From Lathyrus oleraceus (Eukaryota; Streptophyta; Magnoliopsida; Fabales; Fabaceae): a stretch of 64,000 bases of DNA. This document shows, piece by piece, positions 46,401-58,861 of the stretch. Numbering within the stretch: the stretch's first letter is position 1; each line of letters starts with the position of its first letter. The position numbers and the translations under genes are program-made. A model generated the notes under the pieces. The model saw only the letters and a list, made by a program, of their open reading frames with translations, ran no database searches and was not told where the DNA came from. The DNA lies in assembly GCF_024323335.1 (NCBI RefSeq), contig NC_066583.1, forward strand, positions 12,056,665 through 12,120,664, written 5' to 3'.

Positions 46401-48982
46401 CCGATCTCGGATAGTCCGTGGGTTAGTCCTGTGCACGTTGTTCCGAAGAAGAGTGGAATCACCGTAATCCGAAATGACAAAGGCGAATTGATCCCGACTA
46501 AAGTTGCCACGGGGTGGAGAATGTGTATTGATTATCGGCGGTTGAATACCGCGACTCGAAAGGACCATTTTCCACTCCCATTTATGGATCAAATGCTCGA
46601 AAGACTATCGGGCCAACAATACTATTGTTTTTTGGACGGCTACTCCGGGTATAACCAAATTGCGGTTGACCCGGTTGATCATGAGAAGACGGCTTTCACG
46701 TGTCCGTTTGGAGTGTTCGCATACCGAAAAATGCCCTTTGGGCTGTGCAATGCACCGGCGACCTTCCAACGATGTGTCCAAGCCAATTTTGCCGACCTGA
46801 TAGAGAAAACAATGGAAGTCTTCATGGATGACTTCTCGGTATTCGGTGGGACCTTTAGTCTATGCTTGGCGAATTTGAAAACGGTGTTGGAAAGGTGTGT
46901 GAAGACCAATTTGGTGCTTAATTGGGAGAAGTGTCACTTCATGGTGACCGAGGGGATCGTGCTAGGCCACAAAGTCTCTAGAAGGGGGCTTGAAGTGGAT
47001 AGAGCTAAGGTTGAAGTAATTGAAAAATTACCCCCTCCGGTGAATGTGAAGGGCATCCGTAGCTTTTTGGGGCACGCGGGGTTCTACCGGCGCTTTATCA
47101 AGGACTTCTCAAAGGTGGCGAAGCCTTTGAGCAATTTGCTCGCCAAGGACCAGGTATTTCTCTTCACCGAAGATTGTTTGCAAGCTTTTGAGGTTTTAAA
47201 AGAAAAATTGGTTACCGCTCCAATAATAGTCGCTCCCGATTGGAATGAAAATTTTGAACTAATGTGTGACGCGAGTGACTATGCTGTTGGAGCGGTACTT
47301 GGCCAAAGAAAAGACAAAACTTTCCATGCGATACATTATGCGAGTAAGGTTCTTAACGAGGCTCAAATAAATTATGCCACAACGGAAAAAGAACTACTTG
47401 CAATAGTGTATGCGCTAGAAAAGTTTAGGTCTTATCTTATAGGGTCTAAAGTCGTTGTGTATACCGACCACGCGGCGATTAAATATCTGCTAACCAAACC
47501 GGATTCGAAGCAAAGGCTCATCCGTTGGATCCTCTTGTTACAAGAATTCGATGTGGAAATCAAAGACAAGAAGGGGTCGGAAAACTTGGTAGCGGATCAT
47601 TTATCCCGATTAGTGAACGTGGAGGTTACCGCGTCTGAAAAAGAAATCCGGGAAGAATTTCCTGATGAAAAACTGTTTAAGGTTCAAGTTAGGCCGTGGT
47701 TTGCAGACTTTGCGAACCACAATGCTAGTGGTTTTGTGCCTGCCGACCTAACTTCGAACCAAAAAAGGAAGTTCCTTTCGGATGCGAAGTATTATGTTTG
47801 GGATGACCCATACTTGTTTAAGTTGGGTAGTGATAACCTATTAAGGAGATGCGTAACTGGTGATGAAGCCCAGAGCATCCTTTGGCATTGTCACAACTCG
47901 CCTTATGGCGGACATTATAATGGGGTTAGAACGGCCACTAAAATTCTTCAATCGGGATTTTATTGGCCAACTATTTTCAAAGACGCACATACCCATGCGC
48001 AAAGTTCTGACAGTTGCCAAAGAAGCGGTGGGATAGGTAAGAGAGATGAGATGCCTCTCCAAAATATCCAAGAAGTGGAAGTATTTGATTGTTGGGGCAT
48101 AGATTTTGTAGGACCTTTCCCACCCTCTTATGGGAATGAGTACATGCTTGTCGCTGTCGATTATGTCTCTAAGTGGGTTGAGGCGATTGCCTCACCTCGG
48201 GCGGATGCCAAAACGGTGATAAATTTTTGAAGAAAAACATATTCTCCCGTTTCGGAACCCCCCGAGTGTTGATAAGTGACGGAGGGTCACACTTTTGTAA
48301 TGCACCTTTGGAAACTATTTTAAAACATTACGGTGTATCGCATAGGGTGACAACTCCGTATCACCCTCAGGCTAACGGGCAAGCTGAGGTCTCTAATCGA
48401 GAGATTAAGAGAATCCTCGAAAAAACCGTGTCTAATTCAAAAAAGGAGTGGTCCCAAAAATTGGACGAAGCATTATGGGCCTACCGTACGGCCTTTAAAG
48501 CTCCAATTGGCCTAACTCCCTTTCAATTGGTATTTGGTAAAACTTGCCATTTGCCGGTTGAATTGGAGCACAAGGCCTTGTGGGCCCTAAAGTTTTTAAA
48601 TTTTGAACATGAGTTGGCCGGTAACAAAAGGAAAGTGCAACTACTGGAGTTGGAGGAGATGCGCAATGCCGCATACCACTCAAGTTGGTTGTACAAGGAA
48701 AAGGCAAAGAAGTATCACGACAAGAAGCTCCGTAACAAAGAATTTGTGCCCGGACAATTGGTCCTATTGTTCAACTCCCGGTTGAAATTGTTTCCCGGGA
48801 AGTTGAAATCAAAATGGTCGGGGCCATTTCGGGTGAAAGAAGTAAAGGAATATGGGGCTATTGTCATTGAAGACATAGACCAGAAAGATAGTTGGACAGT
48901 GAATGGCCAACGATTGAAAATTTATCTCGGCGGTCATGTGGATCGCGAGAGTTGTGCTCTACCGCTCGATGCTCCTCTGTGA
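43456..48982 (+). pseudogene. Athila-type gag-pol, recently broken
   Basis: Gag begins near MRGQISVDELLFDPEIE (43456). A frame change around 43570-43610 leads to MEPQPPPP and the gag core (PFAFLTKFYEIA). A TGA follows at 43938-43940, then 1429 open codons (43941-48230). Domains: knuckle [13 protein letters not shown] (about 44411); Gln/Pro-rich and Glu/Lys-rich linkers; protease [12 protein letters not shown] (Asp at 45504); RT with FMDD at 46824; RNase H with CDASDYAVG (47265); integrase starting near 47888. A one-base loss in a T-run at about 48222 shifts the frame; integrase continues at 48227-48982 (SDGGSHFCN; HPQANGQAE). One zinc-binding Cys appears lost (SSDSC where CxxC is expected, about 48008). 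DLG in the protease is normal for Athila. Translation would give no complete integrase. Confidence 0.92.
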
Positions 48983-49871
48983 GCATCGCACCGTCGAGCT
49001 TAGCCGACGTTAAACAAGCGCTTGTTGGGAGGCACCCCAACATTGTAAGTATTTACTGTTTTTGTGTTGTATTGTGTTGGGTTACCTTGTGATAAAACTG
49101 TTCTGGATGAACTTGCAAGTGCTGCATTTGAAAAAAGCACTTGCTGTCATGCTCGCTAGCAGCTCGCCAGGCGAGGCAGTAGCGAGCAGGCTCGCTAGCT
49201 GCTCGCTAGGCGAGGCAGCAGCGAGCGCTGCATGACAGTTTGTATTTAAATCTCAGCAGGGCAACCATTTTGCCCCAAACTCAAAAATTTTCTGTACGGC
49301 TCTGCTGAGGAATTTTTGATAAGCTCTTCACACTCTCTCATTTGCATCTCTATCACCAACACTTGCTCTATTCGGTCATTTGCAAACTCTACTCTCTTCA
49401 CATTTCCGAATCCGTGTAACTAAGGTTTGCCCTACTACATTTTTCTTGTTGTTTGAATTCTAAATTTCCAATATGAATAGCAATTAGGATGAGTGGAGTA
49501 TGGGAAACTTTAGCTTTGCATGTGGTATTTAGGGTTTTGCAAATTGGGATTTTAGGTTTAGGAATTGGGGATTTTTAGGTTTTGCATGCAAATAGGTAAT
49601 CCCCAATAGCATAGAACGATTATTTGCTTGAGAAATCATTAGGTTCTGATGTTGGAACCAATTGAGTATGGGTTTTGGGTGAGAATCTCTGAACATGCTG
49701 AAAAACCCCAAAACCCGTAAGGTTCGCTAGCACTCGCTAGGCGAGCCTGGGGCGAGCGTTCGCTGCCACTTCGCTAGGCGAAGCAGCAGCGAGCATGGCA
49801 GTCTTTTAAATTATGCTTTGATGTCTAATCTGTTTGTTTGGTGTGTGTTATTTCCTCTCATATTTTGCAGA
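48983..49871 (+). other. Region between pol and env-position ORF in element C
   Basis: No gene is seen. It contains four or more CGC-TAG/CCAG-GCG palindromes (49150-49225 and 49733-49787). It ends in a pyrimidine-rich stretch and TTTTGCAG at 49863-49870, one base before the ATG at 49872; this is a strong candidate 3' splice site for a subgenomic RNA. Confidence 0.6.
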
Positions 49872-51089
49872 ATGGAGTCAAGGTCTGGAGCGGGTAAGAA
49901 AAGAAAGGGAGCGACTACTTCTCAGACAGTGCCTATCCAGTTTGACCAAGACAAGTTTGTCGGTCCAAAACAGGCTGCACGGTACATCGCTCTGGAGAAG
50001 CGAAAAATACTTCCAGAGAAGCGATTTCTGATCAACCCACAGGGCACTTACAGAAATTTTGCCGGGTTAATTGACGCGAAGAATTGGGATAGGTTGATTA
50101 ATCCCTTAGAGCATTACGACATAGCGACAGTGCGTGAATTTTATGCTAACGCACTACCCGACGACGACGAGCCCTTTACTTGGGTATCTAGAGTTGTCGG
50201 GCGTTAAATTCCATTTGACCGGGATGCTATCAACCGAATCCTTGGGGAACCGCTCCAGCTGGGAGCTGAAGAGAGAGACCAATACCACATTGACCTAAGG
50301 CTTCACCGTGATGTTCCAGCCATTACTGCCGCCCTGCTATTAAGCGGGAAATCAGTTGAGCTGAACCCATCTGGGGTTCCAATGAGGTATCGCCGGGAGG
50401 ACATGACTCCCATGGCTCAGCTGATACTGCTTTTGGTTTTGACCAACATCCAGCCAAAGTCCCACACCTCTACAGTGCCGATCCCAGTGGCACATTTGGT
50501 CCATTCCATCCTCACCAATGTCGAGATCGATGTGGCGAGGATCATCGCAAATGAGCTGAAGTCCGTGGTCGAGAGCGGGCTTAAGTCGGGGGCTCGTGTT
50601 AATTGTCCCCTAGCTTTCCCGTGTTTGATCATGAGTTTATGCGTTCAGGCAAGGGTGAGACTTCCGTCTCGTGGGCAGGTAAGGATCCCGTCACCTATCG
50701 ATGATCGGTATGTGGCCAAATATTGTAGAGCAAAGACTACCAGTGGCAGTGCTGCCTCAGGAAGTACTCGGGCTTCTGATGGTCCTGGTACTTCTACTCC
50801 TAGAATTGATCCGTACGTCCAAGTTGTGTGCAATTACAGTTTGGAATGGATGGCGGCATCCCAGAGAGCCATGTTGGATATGCACGACTCTATGCAGCGG
50901 TTGCAGCTGCAAGGAAGTGGTGCTCATGCTTTGATGACGCGTGAGCAGTTTCTGCTACACGCCAATTGGCCTGTGGACACGCCAGTGTATAGTGAGGGGG
51001 TGGGCGCTGATGCTGATGATGCTGCTGATGATGATGATGTTGATGATGAGGCTACCGGTTCTGAGGCCGGTAGCGAGGAGGAGTCCTGA
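49872..51089 (+). pseudogene. ORF in env position of element C, one nonsense codon
   Basis: From MESRSGAGKKRKGATTS the frame has 406 codons, with a single internal stop TAA at 50205-50207 (codon 112), one C-to-T step from CAA. Products of this position in Athila/Cyclops elements are called env-like, but the protein here shows no clear signal peptide or convincing fusion-type membrane segment. The middle (FDRDAINRILGEP, GVPMRYRREDMTPM) resembles the widespread plant transposon-associated domain found in Athila ORFs. The C-terminus is acidic (ADDAADDDDVDDEATGSE). The basic N-terminus (KKRKG) could be a nuclear signal. The function of this family is not established. The AG just before the ATG suggests expression from a spliced RNA. 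Confidence 0.75.
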
Positions 51090-52590
51090 GCCCTTAGTGG
51101 GTTAAGTTTTTGTATTTTTTCAGTTTTTATGTCATTTCTATTTGTATTTTCGGATTTTGTATCTTGATTTTGGTGTTGTACTATTGGGGTGTTTTGTCCC
51201 CCATGAACAAATTTATATTTTCAGTTAATGTTATTTATTTATGTTTTTAATTTTGTGTGTTTAATAAATTTTTGGTTGATTGAGTGGCAAACCCTTCTAG
51301 ATTGGTTGCTCCTCAAGAAGTACCCAATGAAGGTGCATCCGAGCTTGGATGGCAATGATAAGAATAAACAAGTGAATGAAGCTAAGGTACATGGTTACCT
51401 CCGGCTAGAATTTTAGAATGCATTAGGAACTTTACTCTTTTTGGTAAATTGAATATTGTCTTTTTGCAACATAATTGAATGAATGTTTCATCTAGAACTT
51501 AAAACCACAAATTGTGAGGAAACCTCCATTGTACACTTAAATGCTGGATTCTAATAAGTTTTGTTGATTCATGTGATTCATGCTTTGTCTTTTATTATTG
51601 TGAAATTGTGGAAGCAATTAGAAATGATCAAGGCACTTGTTTTCTTTTGAGCATAACTACATCCAAAAACAACTTACCTGTGAGCAGAGAGAGTATTTGT
51701 TAACCCCTTTGAGCTTAAACAGTTGAATCTCGGCTTGAAATAAAGCGAGATCTCAAAAATCTTTTTTTTACAACCCGGAAAATCTTGATTATTGTTCTTT
51801 TGCCGTAAAAAGTTAAGAGCATTCACTTAGGGTGAGTAAGAAATAAGTTGGGGAGAACGAAAAAGAATCGGTAAGTACCACAACTCTTGAAAAAGAAAAG
51901 AAAAACCGAGCAAGCATAAAAAAATATATGTATAGAAAATATAGAAAAGAAACATCTGTTTTGTATATTTGATGTGAAAGAAAAGAACAAAAATAGAAAG
52001 AATGAAAATGAATGCTTGCTTGGAAGAAAAATAGTGAAAAATAAAAATTGAGTTGTGGAATATGTGTTGTGAAGGTTTCAAATAAGAAACAAATGAAACA
52101 AAGTCGAGATGTGTGAATAATACTGTGAATGTCTCTTTTGCATCGGCACTTTCGTTTCAATGGCCTTAGAAATGACCCTTGTTTGTTAACCTAACCAAGC
52201 TTCAACCGAAAAGCCCTTAGTGATCTTTATGCTTCCACAGTACCATTTTTAATTGTTAGACATTGCATGAATCTATTTGATTTCTTCATTGTTTGTTAGA
52301 GAGTGAGATTATTCCCGCGGTTGCAAACGCGTAAAATCTTCATTCCTTATTCGAAGAGGAGAGATAGGATGATTCATTCAGAATAGTATTGTTGTAGATA
52401 GATAAATATTTTGCATTGCTATTTAAGTTTTAGTTCTTGTGTATTATTTTATTCAAACCGTTGGAAACTTGTATTTGCTGATTTCGCTTGTGTTTGAGCC
52501 GTTTATCCAACTTCGGAGAAACCATTTTCTTAAAGCAAATCCTCTTGTCCTTCAAGAGGCATACTTTGCTTGAGGACAAGCAAGAATCTA
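51090..52590 (+). other. 3' non-coding region of element C
   Basis: No gene is seen; minus-strand frames at 51813-52160 reflect A-rich sequence. CTTTGCTTGAGGACAAGCAA at about 52566-52585 is a motif commonly found just before the purine tract of Athila-like elements. Confidence 0.6.
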
Positions 52591-52602
52591 GTTGGGGAGA
52601 GT
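52591..52602 (+). other. Polypurine tract of element C
   Basis: GTTGGGGAGAGT directly precedes the 3' LTR. Confidence 0.8.
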
Positions 52603-54098
52603 TGTTAGATGCCCAAAAGTGCTTATTTGAGCTATCATATGTGGGCATCTTTCACTCTATTTCCCTGCTAAAATTGTCAAAATCACCTTGGTTTTTGATG
52701 AAATGCATTACATTGATAAACAAGCTTGGTGCCTTTGATTTGTGTGTTATTGTGCAGAAAGAAGGCATGAAATAATTGAAATTGAAGACACAAGAAAGTT
52801 GGCAAAGGAACCAAAGCAAACAAGCATTCATCAGCCTGCTCGCTAGGCGAGGGCTGTGGCGAAGCACTGGTTCGCTAGGCGAGCGCCAAGCGAAAAGCTC
52901 CAGTAAATTGTCAATAAATTTGCCAGGCGAGCTGACAGCGAAGGTGGTAGCGAGTTCGTTCTGTTTTGGTGAAAAGCGCAGCCAGCACTCACTCGCTAGG
53001 CGAAGCTCTAGCGAGTCCCCAACGAGCATTCCAGTAGCAAAACCTCTCAACCTCGCTGGGGCGAAGGTTGAAGCGTGTCCTTCGCTAGGCGAAGGTATGT
53101 TCGCTAGGCGAACATGACAGTTCAGCAGACCCTGTTTCTCTGGGCGCAGGTGCCTTATGTGCCCATATTAGACCCTCGCTAGGTGAGCCATTCTGCTCGC
53201 CTAGTGAGCATGACAGCCCAGCAGAGGTCTATAAGTAGCAGGTGCCACTTTTGAGCACCATACCTCATTTTTACCAACTTTTTCCACTTTTGTACTTTGG
53301 AGAGATATTTTACAGCATTGTTCTAGGGGATCTTTTATGCCCTAATTTTCATTTCTCTTCATCTTAGAACCATCTTCTACAAAAAGAAGGTGGATTCCCA
53401 TCCAACTTCGATTATCCGACTTGGATGTTGATCAACCTTCTTTCCTTACTTGCCGACCAAGCTACCATGAAAATGAGTAGCTAAGTCATCCATTTGTCAA
53501 GGTTAGATGTAGGTGATTACTAGCTTTGTGTGTAAATGTAAGGATCCTCATATGTAAACTCTTTAATGGTAAATATATGATGAAAACTTTGTTTCTATTT
53601 AAAACTCTTTGTGTTGGTTTATGATCGAGAGATGTTTACCGACTTTTGACCTAGGTTTTCATCCAAACTTGTTTGTTAGCTAGAGATAGTAATGAATGAT
53701 TTTGTTCACCATAAGGTTGAACCAAAAAGTTGTCATTTTGATAGATTGTGTTCGAGAGAAACAATGGATCAAAATGGCAAAACTCACAATGTGTGTTCGA
53801 GAGAAACATATTGAGAGGACTTTGTGAAATGATTTATCATCTAAAGGAGTTTATAAGATTGTTGACCGAGCAAATACATGCAAAGTGATCATTGAAACCT
53901 AACTTTGGCAATATTTCTCATTTATTCAAACCAAAACTTTTACCGCAATTTATTACTTTTTATGCAAGATAACTTGATTAAAACCAAAACCCTATTGTTA
54001 CATTGAGCTAAGATTAATACAACCATCGAACGGCGGTGATATCTTACAATCCCTGTGGATACGATAACAAAAACCCGACACGAAATATACTTTCAACA
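52603..54098 (+). repeat. 3' LTR of element C
   Basis: It is 1496 bp, equal in length to the 5' LTR. Of the visible differences, two fall in palindrome arms (GCGAG to GTGAG near 53183, and GCGAGC to GTGAGC near 53205) and still allow G-U pairing. Confidence 0.95.
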
Positions 54099-54103
54099 AT
54101 TGC

Positions 54104-57100
54104 CCATAACCAATACCTGAGCGCCACGCCTTGAGCCTTATGCGCTGCGTTTCATTAACTTGTCCACATAATTACCAAATTGCCACGCCCGGTTTTATTT
54201 AATTATTTAATTCATGTTATTTCATAATAATTATTTCATTTGTTACACAATCTTACAAAATTCATAAGTCCATCATTTGTGATCCAAAATTCATGGGGTT
54301 TTTTGCCAAATGTTCATCATAATCTCTAGTTTTTTATCATATTTTTTCCAGATTTTTTTGATGAGTGGATTTTTAATTGAGTTAGGGTTTTGTTCATGTG
54401 TCCATTTTTTGTACACTTTGCCAAATCAATTGTGAAATGATGATGCTTTATCCAATGGCCTCCAAATGTTTTGTGCTCAAACTAGACACATTCATGGTGA
54501 TTTTGGTGTAGAGTTTGTGAATTTATCATTGCTGGTTTGTGAGTTATGTTTTTTTGAATTAGGGTGTGACAATTTGTGTCACACCATTGATGTCCAATTT
54601 CATGATTTTATTTACCTTGCCTAATGAACTCAATTTGGTCTGATTTTTTGCATGAACATGCTTATGGATGTCTAGTTTACATGTGATTGTTTATGGAATT
54701 ATTGATGGCATTTCCTAATTGTTTGGAATTTTCTCCCCTGTTTTACCAAAATGTTGACTTTTGTGACACTTGATGCCATTTGTTTTGTGAAATTCTCATA
54801 CATTATTGGATGGACATGAAATTTGACATGTGATTCGTAGACATCTTAAGGTTTATCATGGTGTTAGTCCCTTTCATTTATCATTTGCTATCACTGATTT
54901 ATGATTTATTGAAGTTGGTGCATGTTTGGTTGACTTCTTTGAGCATGTTTGAACTTGCCCTGACTTTCTGATTTTCATTTCCCTACTTCCCATGATCCAA
55001 TTGAGCTAAAATTTGGTGTGCTTACCATGCTATGGATTATGATTGATCATGATTTATTTGATGATTTTTGGAACTGTTTATGATTTATTTTGAATTGAGT
55101 CTTGCTGTTGACTTCTATGAGCTTCCATATGCCATGCCTTGACCTATTTTGCTTATGAAATGATGATGATGAATGATATGACTGTGGAACCAATTGAGTT
55201 TGTTTCTTGATTGTTTGAACTTGATTTTGGACACTTGCCACTTTCTGTTTTGACTTTCTCATCCCCTTTTGACCCTAGGCTTGTCCTAGTGGTCCTGTTG
55301 CTCATGTTTGAGTTCATTTTTTCAGGTTAAGAAGCAATTGCCCAAAGAAACTTATACAAGTTGAATGAGTTTAATTGATTATCATGACTAACTTGTTTGT
55401 TTTGTAGGTTGCTTGGCTCATATGCTTGAGCCTTGTGCATTGCACATTTAACTGACTGTGTTGACTGTTGATTTCTATCTCATTTTGATTTAACTTTGAA
55501 TTGGATACTGATGTTGTCTGACTGGTTTCAGGTACCTTTAGTTGCTTTTAGTTCCTTGTGAACTTTGCTTTGCTTTGCTTGAATAGCAATTTGCATTGAG
55601 GTATAATTTCTCATCTTCATGTAGTCTGGAAGACCTGGCCTGTTACTTGGCCAGGCAACTGTCTGAAGTCCTCCTTAAGAGGCAATGTTTGTGACTGTTT
55701 ACATTTGTCCTTGTATAGAGTCAAAGACCTCCTAAGTGAAGAGGCAATTGGCAGAACCCAAGGGATATGCAATCTATCCCCTGTTATTCTGTGTGTCATC
55801 TGCTTTGCTCACACCACTGTGTTGATGCATTGCAGATACAAACCCAAGATCTTGTACAATTGTACAGTTGAGTCAGTTTTAAATGTGTAGAAGGGTTTCC
55901 CCTTTCTGAACCCACACATTCTTGTCTTAAGCTCTCCCAGGCCAGGGATAAGAGTTGTGAAGTCTTATCTTCACTCACCTTTCATCTGCTTCACCTTAGC
56001 CCCTCAATGGCAAGGTTAAGAGCTAACACTACCCAGTTCCAGTGGTTTGTTTGTTGAGGTTGATATGACCCCTCGACTAAAACCTAACCTTGTTTGAGCC
56101 CATTGCTTGCATATAGTGTGTGCTACTTGTGTTTGTGTGTTTGCTTTAGCTTGCTTCCTGTGCAAGTTAGGTTTGCTTTAGCTTGCTTCCTGTGCAAGTT
56201 AGGTTAGGTGTGGCTTGCTTCCTGTGCAAGTCATGTTTAGGATAGGCTTGCTTCCTGTGCAAGTTAGCTAGAAACCTTAACTTAGGGATGATTTTGCATG
56301 ACAACATCTAGGCTCGAGTCGTAGTCTCCCTAGTGTTGTGTCTCCCTCTGTTATCTGGTTAGGCTAGTCCTTTGTCCCTCCGTAGGGGAACTACGTCGCC
56401 CTGATCCTCATACCAGATGAGGTACGTAGGCAGGAGATGAGCTGATCTCTCCGGGCGCCCTTTTTCTTTTTCAACCCTTTTTGTCCTCAACCCCCTCTGT
56501 GTGTGTTGTTGTGTGCTTGGAAGCTTATGTAAGTCCATCGAGTGGCATTCGGGTTCCAGTGTGGGTGTGTTTTGGTTCGGATGCTGATGTAAGTCCAGTG
56601 ATTGGCATTCAGGCTCCATGTTTGCCTTTGCCAGTGTTTGTTGGTGTGCGTGTCAGCCGAGCTACGAATGCTCTGATTCTTCTTCGTCCAAGAAGATACG
56701 TATGCATAGGATGCGATATCCTAGCGAGCATGTGTCGTTTCCCCAGTCCGAACTACTTCGACTCTGATGTCTATGCCTGATAGACTAAGTAGGCCCAGGA
56801 TGCGGTATCCTGCCGAGTCAGTTTCAGTCTGTTTTCTTGTGTCTCTTTCAGCCAGTGTGTGTGTGTTTGAGCAGTGTTTTAGCAACCATTTTCCTTCCTA
56901 TTGTGCGTGGATCCCGTCGAGTACGACGGATGCGTAGGGGTGCTAATACCTTCCCTTCGCATAACCGACTCCCGATCCCATTCTCTTTGGTCGCGAGACC
57001 ACGTCTTTTCCAGGTTTACTCTGAGCGTTCCCTTTCCCTCTTTTGGGATAAATAACGCACGGTGGCGGCTCTGTTGTTCTTGTTTTCCCGCCGGTTTTTC

Positions 57101-57113
57101 GCGTAATGCGACA
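54104..57113 (+). repeat. 5' LTR of element B, second segment
   Basis: It resumes after the second ATTGC and ends GCGACA before the primer site. GGGGTGCTAATACCTTCC at about 56937 and the GGTGGCGGCTCTG box near 57061 are shared with LTR A. No gene is supported in it. Confidence 0.88.
56145..56275 (+). repeat. Four-copy hairpin repeat in LTR B
   Basis: CTTGCTTCCTGTGCAAGT is repeated four times at intervals of about 30-40 bp. Each unit can fold as CTTGC/GCAAG around TTCCTGT. Confidence 0.85.
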
Positions 57114-57115
57114 GC

Positions 57116-57133
57116 TGGCGACTCTGCTGGGGA
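57116..57133 (+). other. Primer-binding site of element B
   Basis: TGGCGACTCTGCTGGGGA, identical to element A, starts two bases after the LTR. Confidence 0.8.
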
Positions 57134-58042
57134 ATAGAGAAGTTGACCTCTTGCTGGTCCATCTTCCCTGAGCGAGTCTCTCCTAGCGCTCTCTAGGTTA
57201 GGGCTTTGGTTGCTTTGTGCTGTTATTTATTGCATTCATTGTATATATGTGCATTTATTGTTTGCATTTATTGTTTGCATTAATGTTTGCATTCATTCAT
57301 ATTCATTTGCTGGCTGTGCTGTGTTTCTCTGTTTGGGGTGGGAGTTACTCGAGGTAAAAGGCCCAATACCCAGGCTATGAGTGAAATCTAGGAAACCTAG
57401 GAATAAAGTGATTCATGGGAAGCGGGTGGTGTACGCCACTTAGCGGAACATCGATATCACGAGCAGTTCAGACCCTGGTGGGATATTATCGGTGCATACA
57501 TCGGGTGTGCACATGATGGTATTCTGCGAAAGGTTATTTATGCTGTGTTTCTCTCAACCTTACCCTGGCCTAGACGACACCCGTGAGTGGGGAAGGGTTT
57601 GATCATTTTAACAGGTACTGATGGTGACCGGTTGGTGACTAGATGGTGACTCAGTTCTCCAGATATGGGTTCAGATGCCAGTTGATCAGATTGACTTTGG
57701 GTTTCAGATGTTTGTGATCAGAGTTCAAGCCAAAGCTCCGATCCGGTGTTCTGAGATGCACAGCCTGCCAGTCTTGGCTCCATCATTTGCATCATAGCAT
57801 ATTTATTTTCCAAAAAAATAATAACGCATGAAAAAAGAAAAAAGTTAACTCGCATACGCATATCCTTTATCAGGATCATTCATGACAAAATAGTACCCAT
57901 ATCATGCATATCATGCATATCATGCACATCCTTGCATTGCAGACATGCTTGGGAGAGACTTCTCACTTTGGTTCCTGACTGAGACAGGATTGCTGATCGT
58001 CGTCCGCACCGCTACTCAACCAGATTGAATCAACAGAGGAGT
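57134..58042 (+). other. Leader of element B
   Basis: No gene is seen. The pre-gag ORF of autonomous Ogre elements is absent. TGATGGTGACCGGTTGGTGAC with partial repeats lies near 57609-57650. Confidence 0.5.
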
Positions 58043-58861
58043 ATGGATCAGGTTCAAGCAGAGTTGGCCGAGATGAGGGCAAACATGGCCCAGTTCATGA
58101 CAATGATGCAAGGAGTTGTTCAGGGGCAAGAGGAGCTGCGTGCCTTAGCCCAGAGACTGGAAGCCGTGATTCCACCAGTCCACCGTGCTTCACCAGTGGG
58201 TGTACCCGTTCATGAGAATGCTGCTGTCACTATTCTCGTCAATGATTATGCCGTGGGTGATGAATTGAGGGGGATCAGAATCAGTGAACGGCCTCTTGCT
58301 GTAGAGACTGTTAATGTCAGAGCAACCCGCGCTCCGGTTCGCCATCCTGGCTCTTCAAGTTCTTCCGGTTCTAAGAAGACATACTTTGGGGCACCCAAAA
58401 GGGGAGAGAGTGAAACAAATGCTGTGCATCGTCGGAGGAGTGCAAAAAGAGGACAGAATTGTCAGGTTGCTACTGTGACTATTCCAGCTACTCAACCCCA
58501 ACAGCAGAGAAGGCCAACTCAGCAATATCAGCATCAACAACATCGTCCTCAGCAGCAGGCTTCCCAGCAAGCCAGTACGAGTAATGAGAGAAAGAAGATC
58601 ATTTTTGATCCAATCCCCATGTCCTACGCCGAACTGTATCCCTCTTTGATAGAGCGGAACTTGATTACTCCCAGAGACCCGCCGGCTATACCCGACAACC
58701 CTCGGTGGTGGTATAGGCCTGAGCAGCATTGTGTGTATCATTCAGGAGCTCCTGGTCATGATGTGGATAGTTGCTTTCAGTTGAAGATGAAGGTTCAAGA
58801 CCTCGTGAGGTCAGGTATTTTGAACTTTGAAGACTTGGGTCCCCGTGATAATCAAGCTTGA
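58043..58861 (+). CDS. Miniature gag of element B
   Basis: This is an open frame of 272 residues; the ATG at 58043 (MDQVQAELAEMRANMAQFMT) is the usual Tat gag start. Residues 1-42 are a likely coiled coil. Residues 100-112 are Ser-rich, and 150-180 are Gln-rich. Then come PIPMSYAELYPSLIERNLIT (190-209), NPRWWYRPEQ and one knuckle C230/H233/H239/C244 with the C-x2-H-x5-H-x4-C spacing seen in element A. The gag core expected between the N-terminal helix and the Ser/Gln-rich region is missing, and no pol follows. It is therefore a deleted gag that kept its oligomerising and nucleic-acid-binding ends. Retention of an open frame in a young non-autonomous element suggests use, but that is inference. 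Confidence 0.78.
   Translation: MDQVQAELAEMRANMAQFMTMMQGVVQGQEELRALAQRLEAVIPPVHRASPVGVPVHENAAVTILVNDYAVGDELRGIRISERPLAVETVNVRATRAPVRHPGSSSSSGSKKTYFGAPKRGESETNAVHRRRSAKRGQNCQVATVTIPATQPQQQRRPTQQYQHQQHRPQQQASQQASTSNERKKIIFDPIPMSYAELYPSLIERNLITPRDPPAIPDNPRWWYRPEQHCVYHSGAPGHDVDSCFQLKMKVQDLVRSGILNFEDLGPRDNQA

Larger units (their letters stand above)
41834..54098 (+). mobile_element. Element C: Athila/Cyclops-type Ty3 retrotransposon with env-position ORF
   Basis: The element is 12265 bp with two LTRs of exactly 1496 bp, and target duplication ATTGC (41829-41833 and 54099-54103). It has a tRNA-Asp primer site, gag-pol with protease, RT, RNase H and integrase, an additional ORF after pol in env position, and a purine tract. 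I count about ten LTR differences (0.7 percent). With the commonly used grass rate of 1.3e-8 per site per year this would be roughly a quarter of a million years; the rate is borrowed. Gag-pol has one clear stop and at least one frameshift, and the extra ORF one stop, so this copy is recently dead. Confidence 0.95.

Noticed and set aside
51813..52160. Minus-strand Phe/Ser-rich frame
   Set aside because: It reflects A-rich sequence in the 3' region of element C and has no family features.
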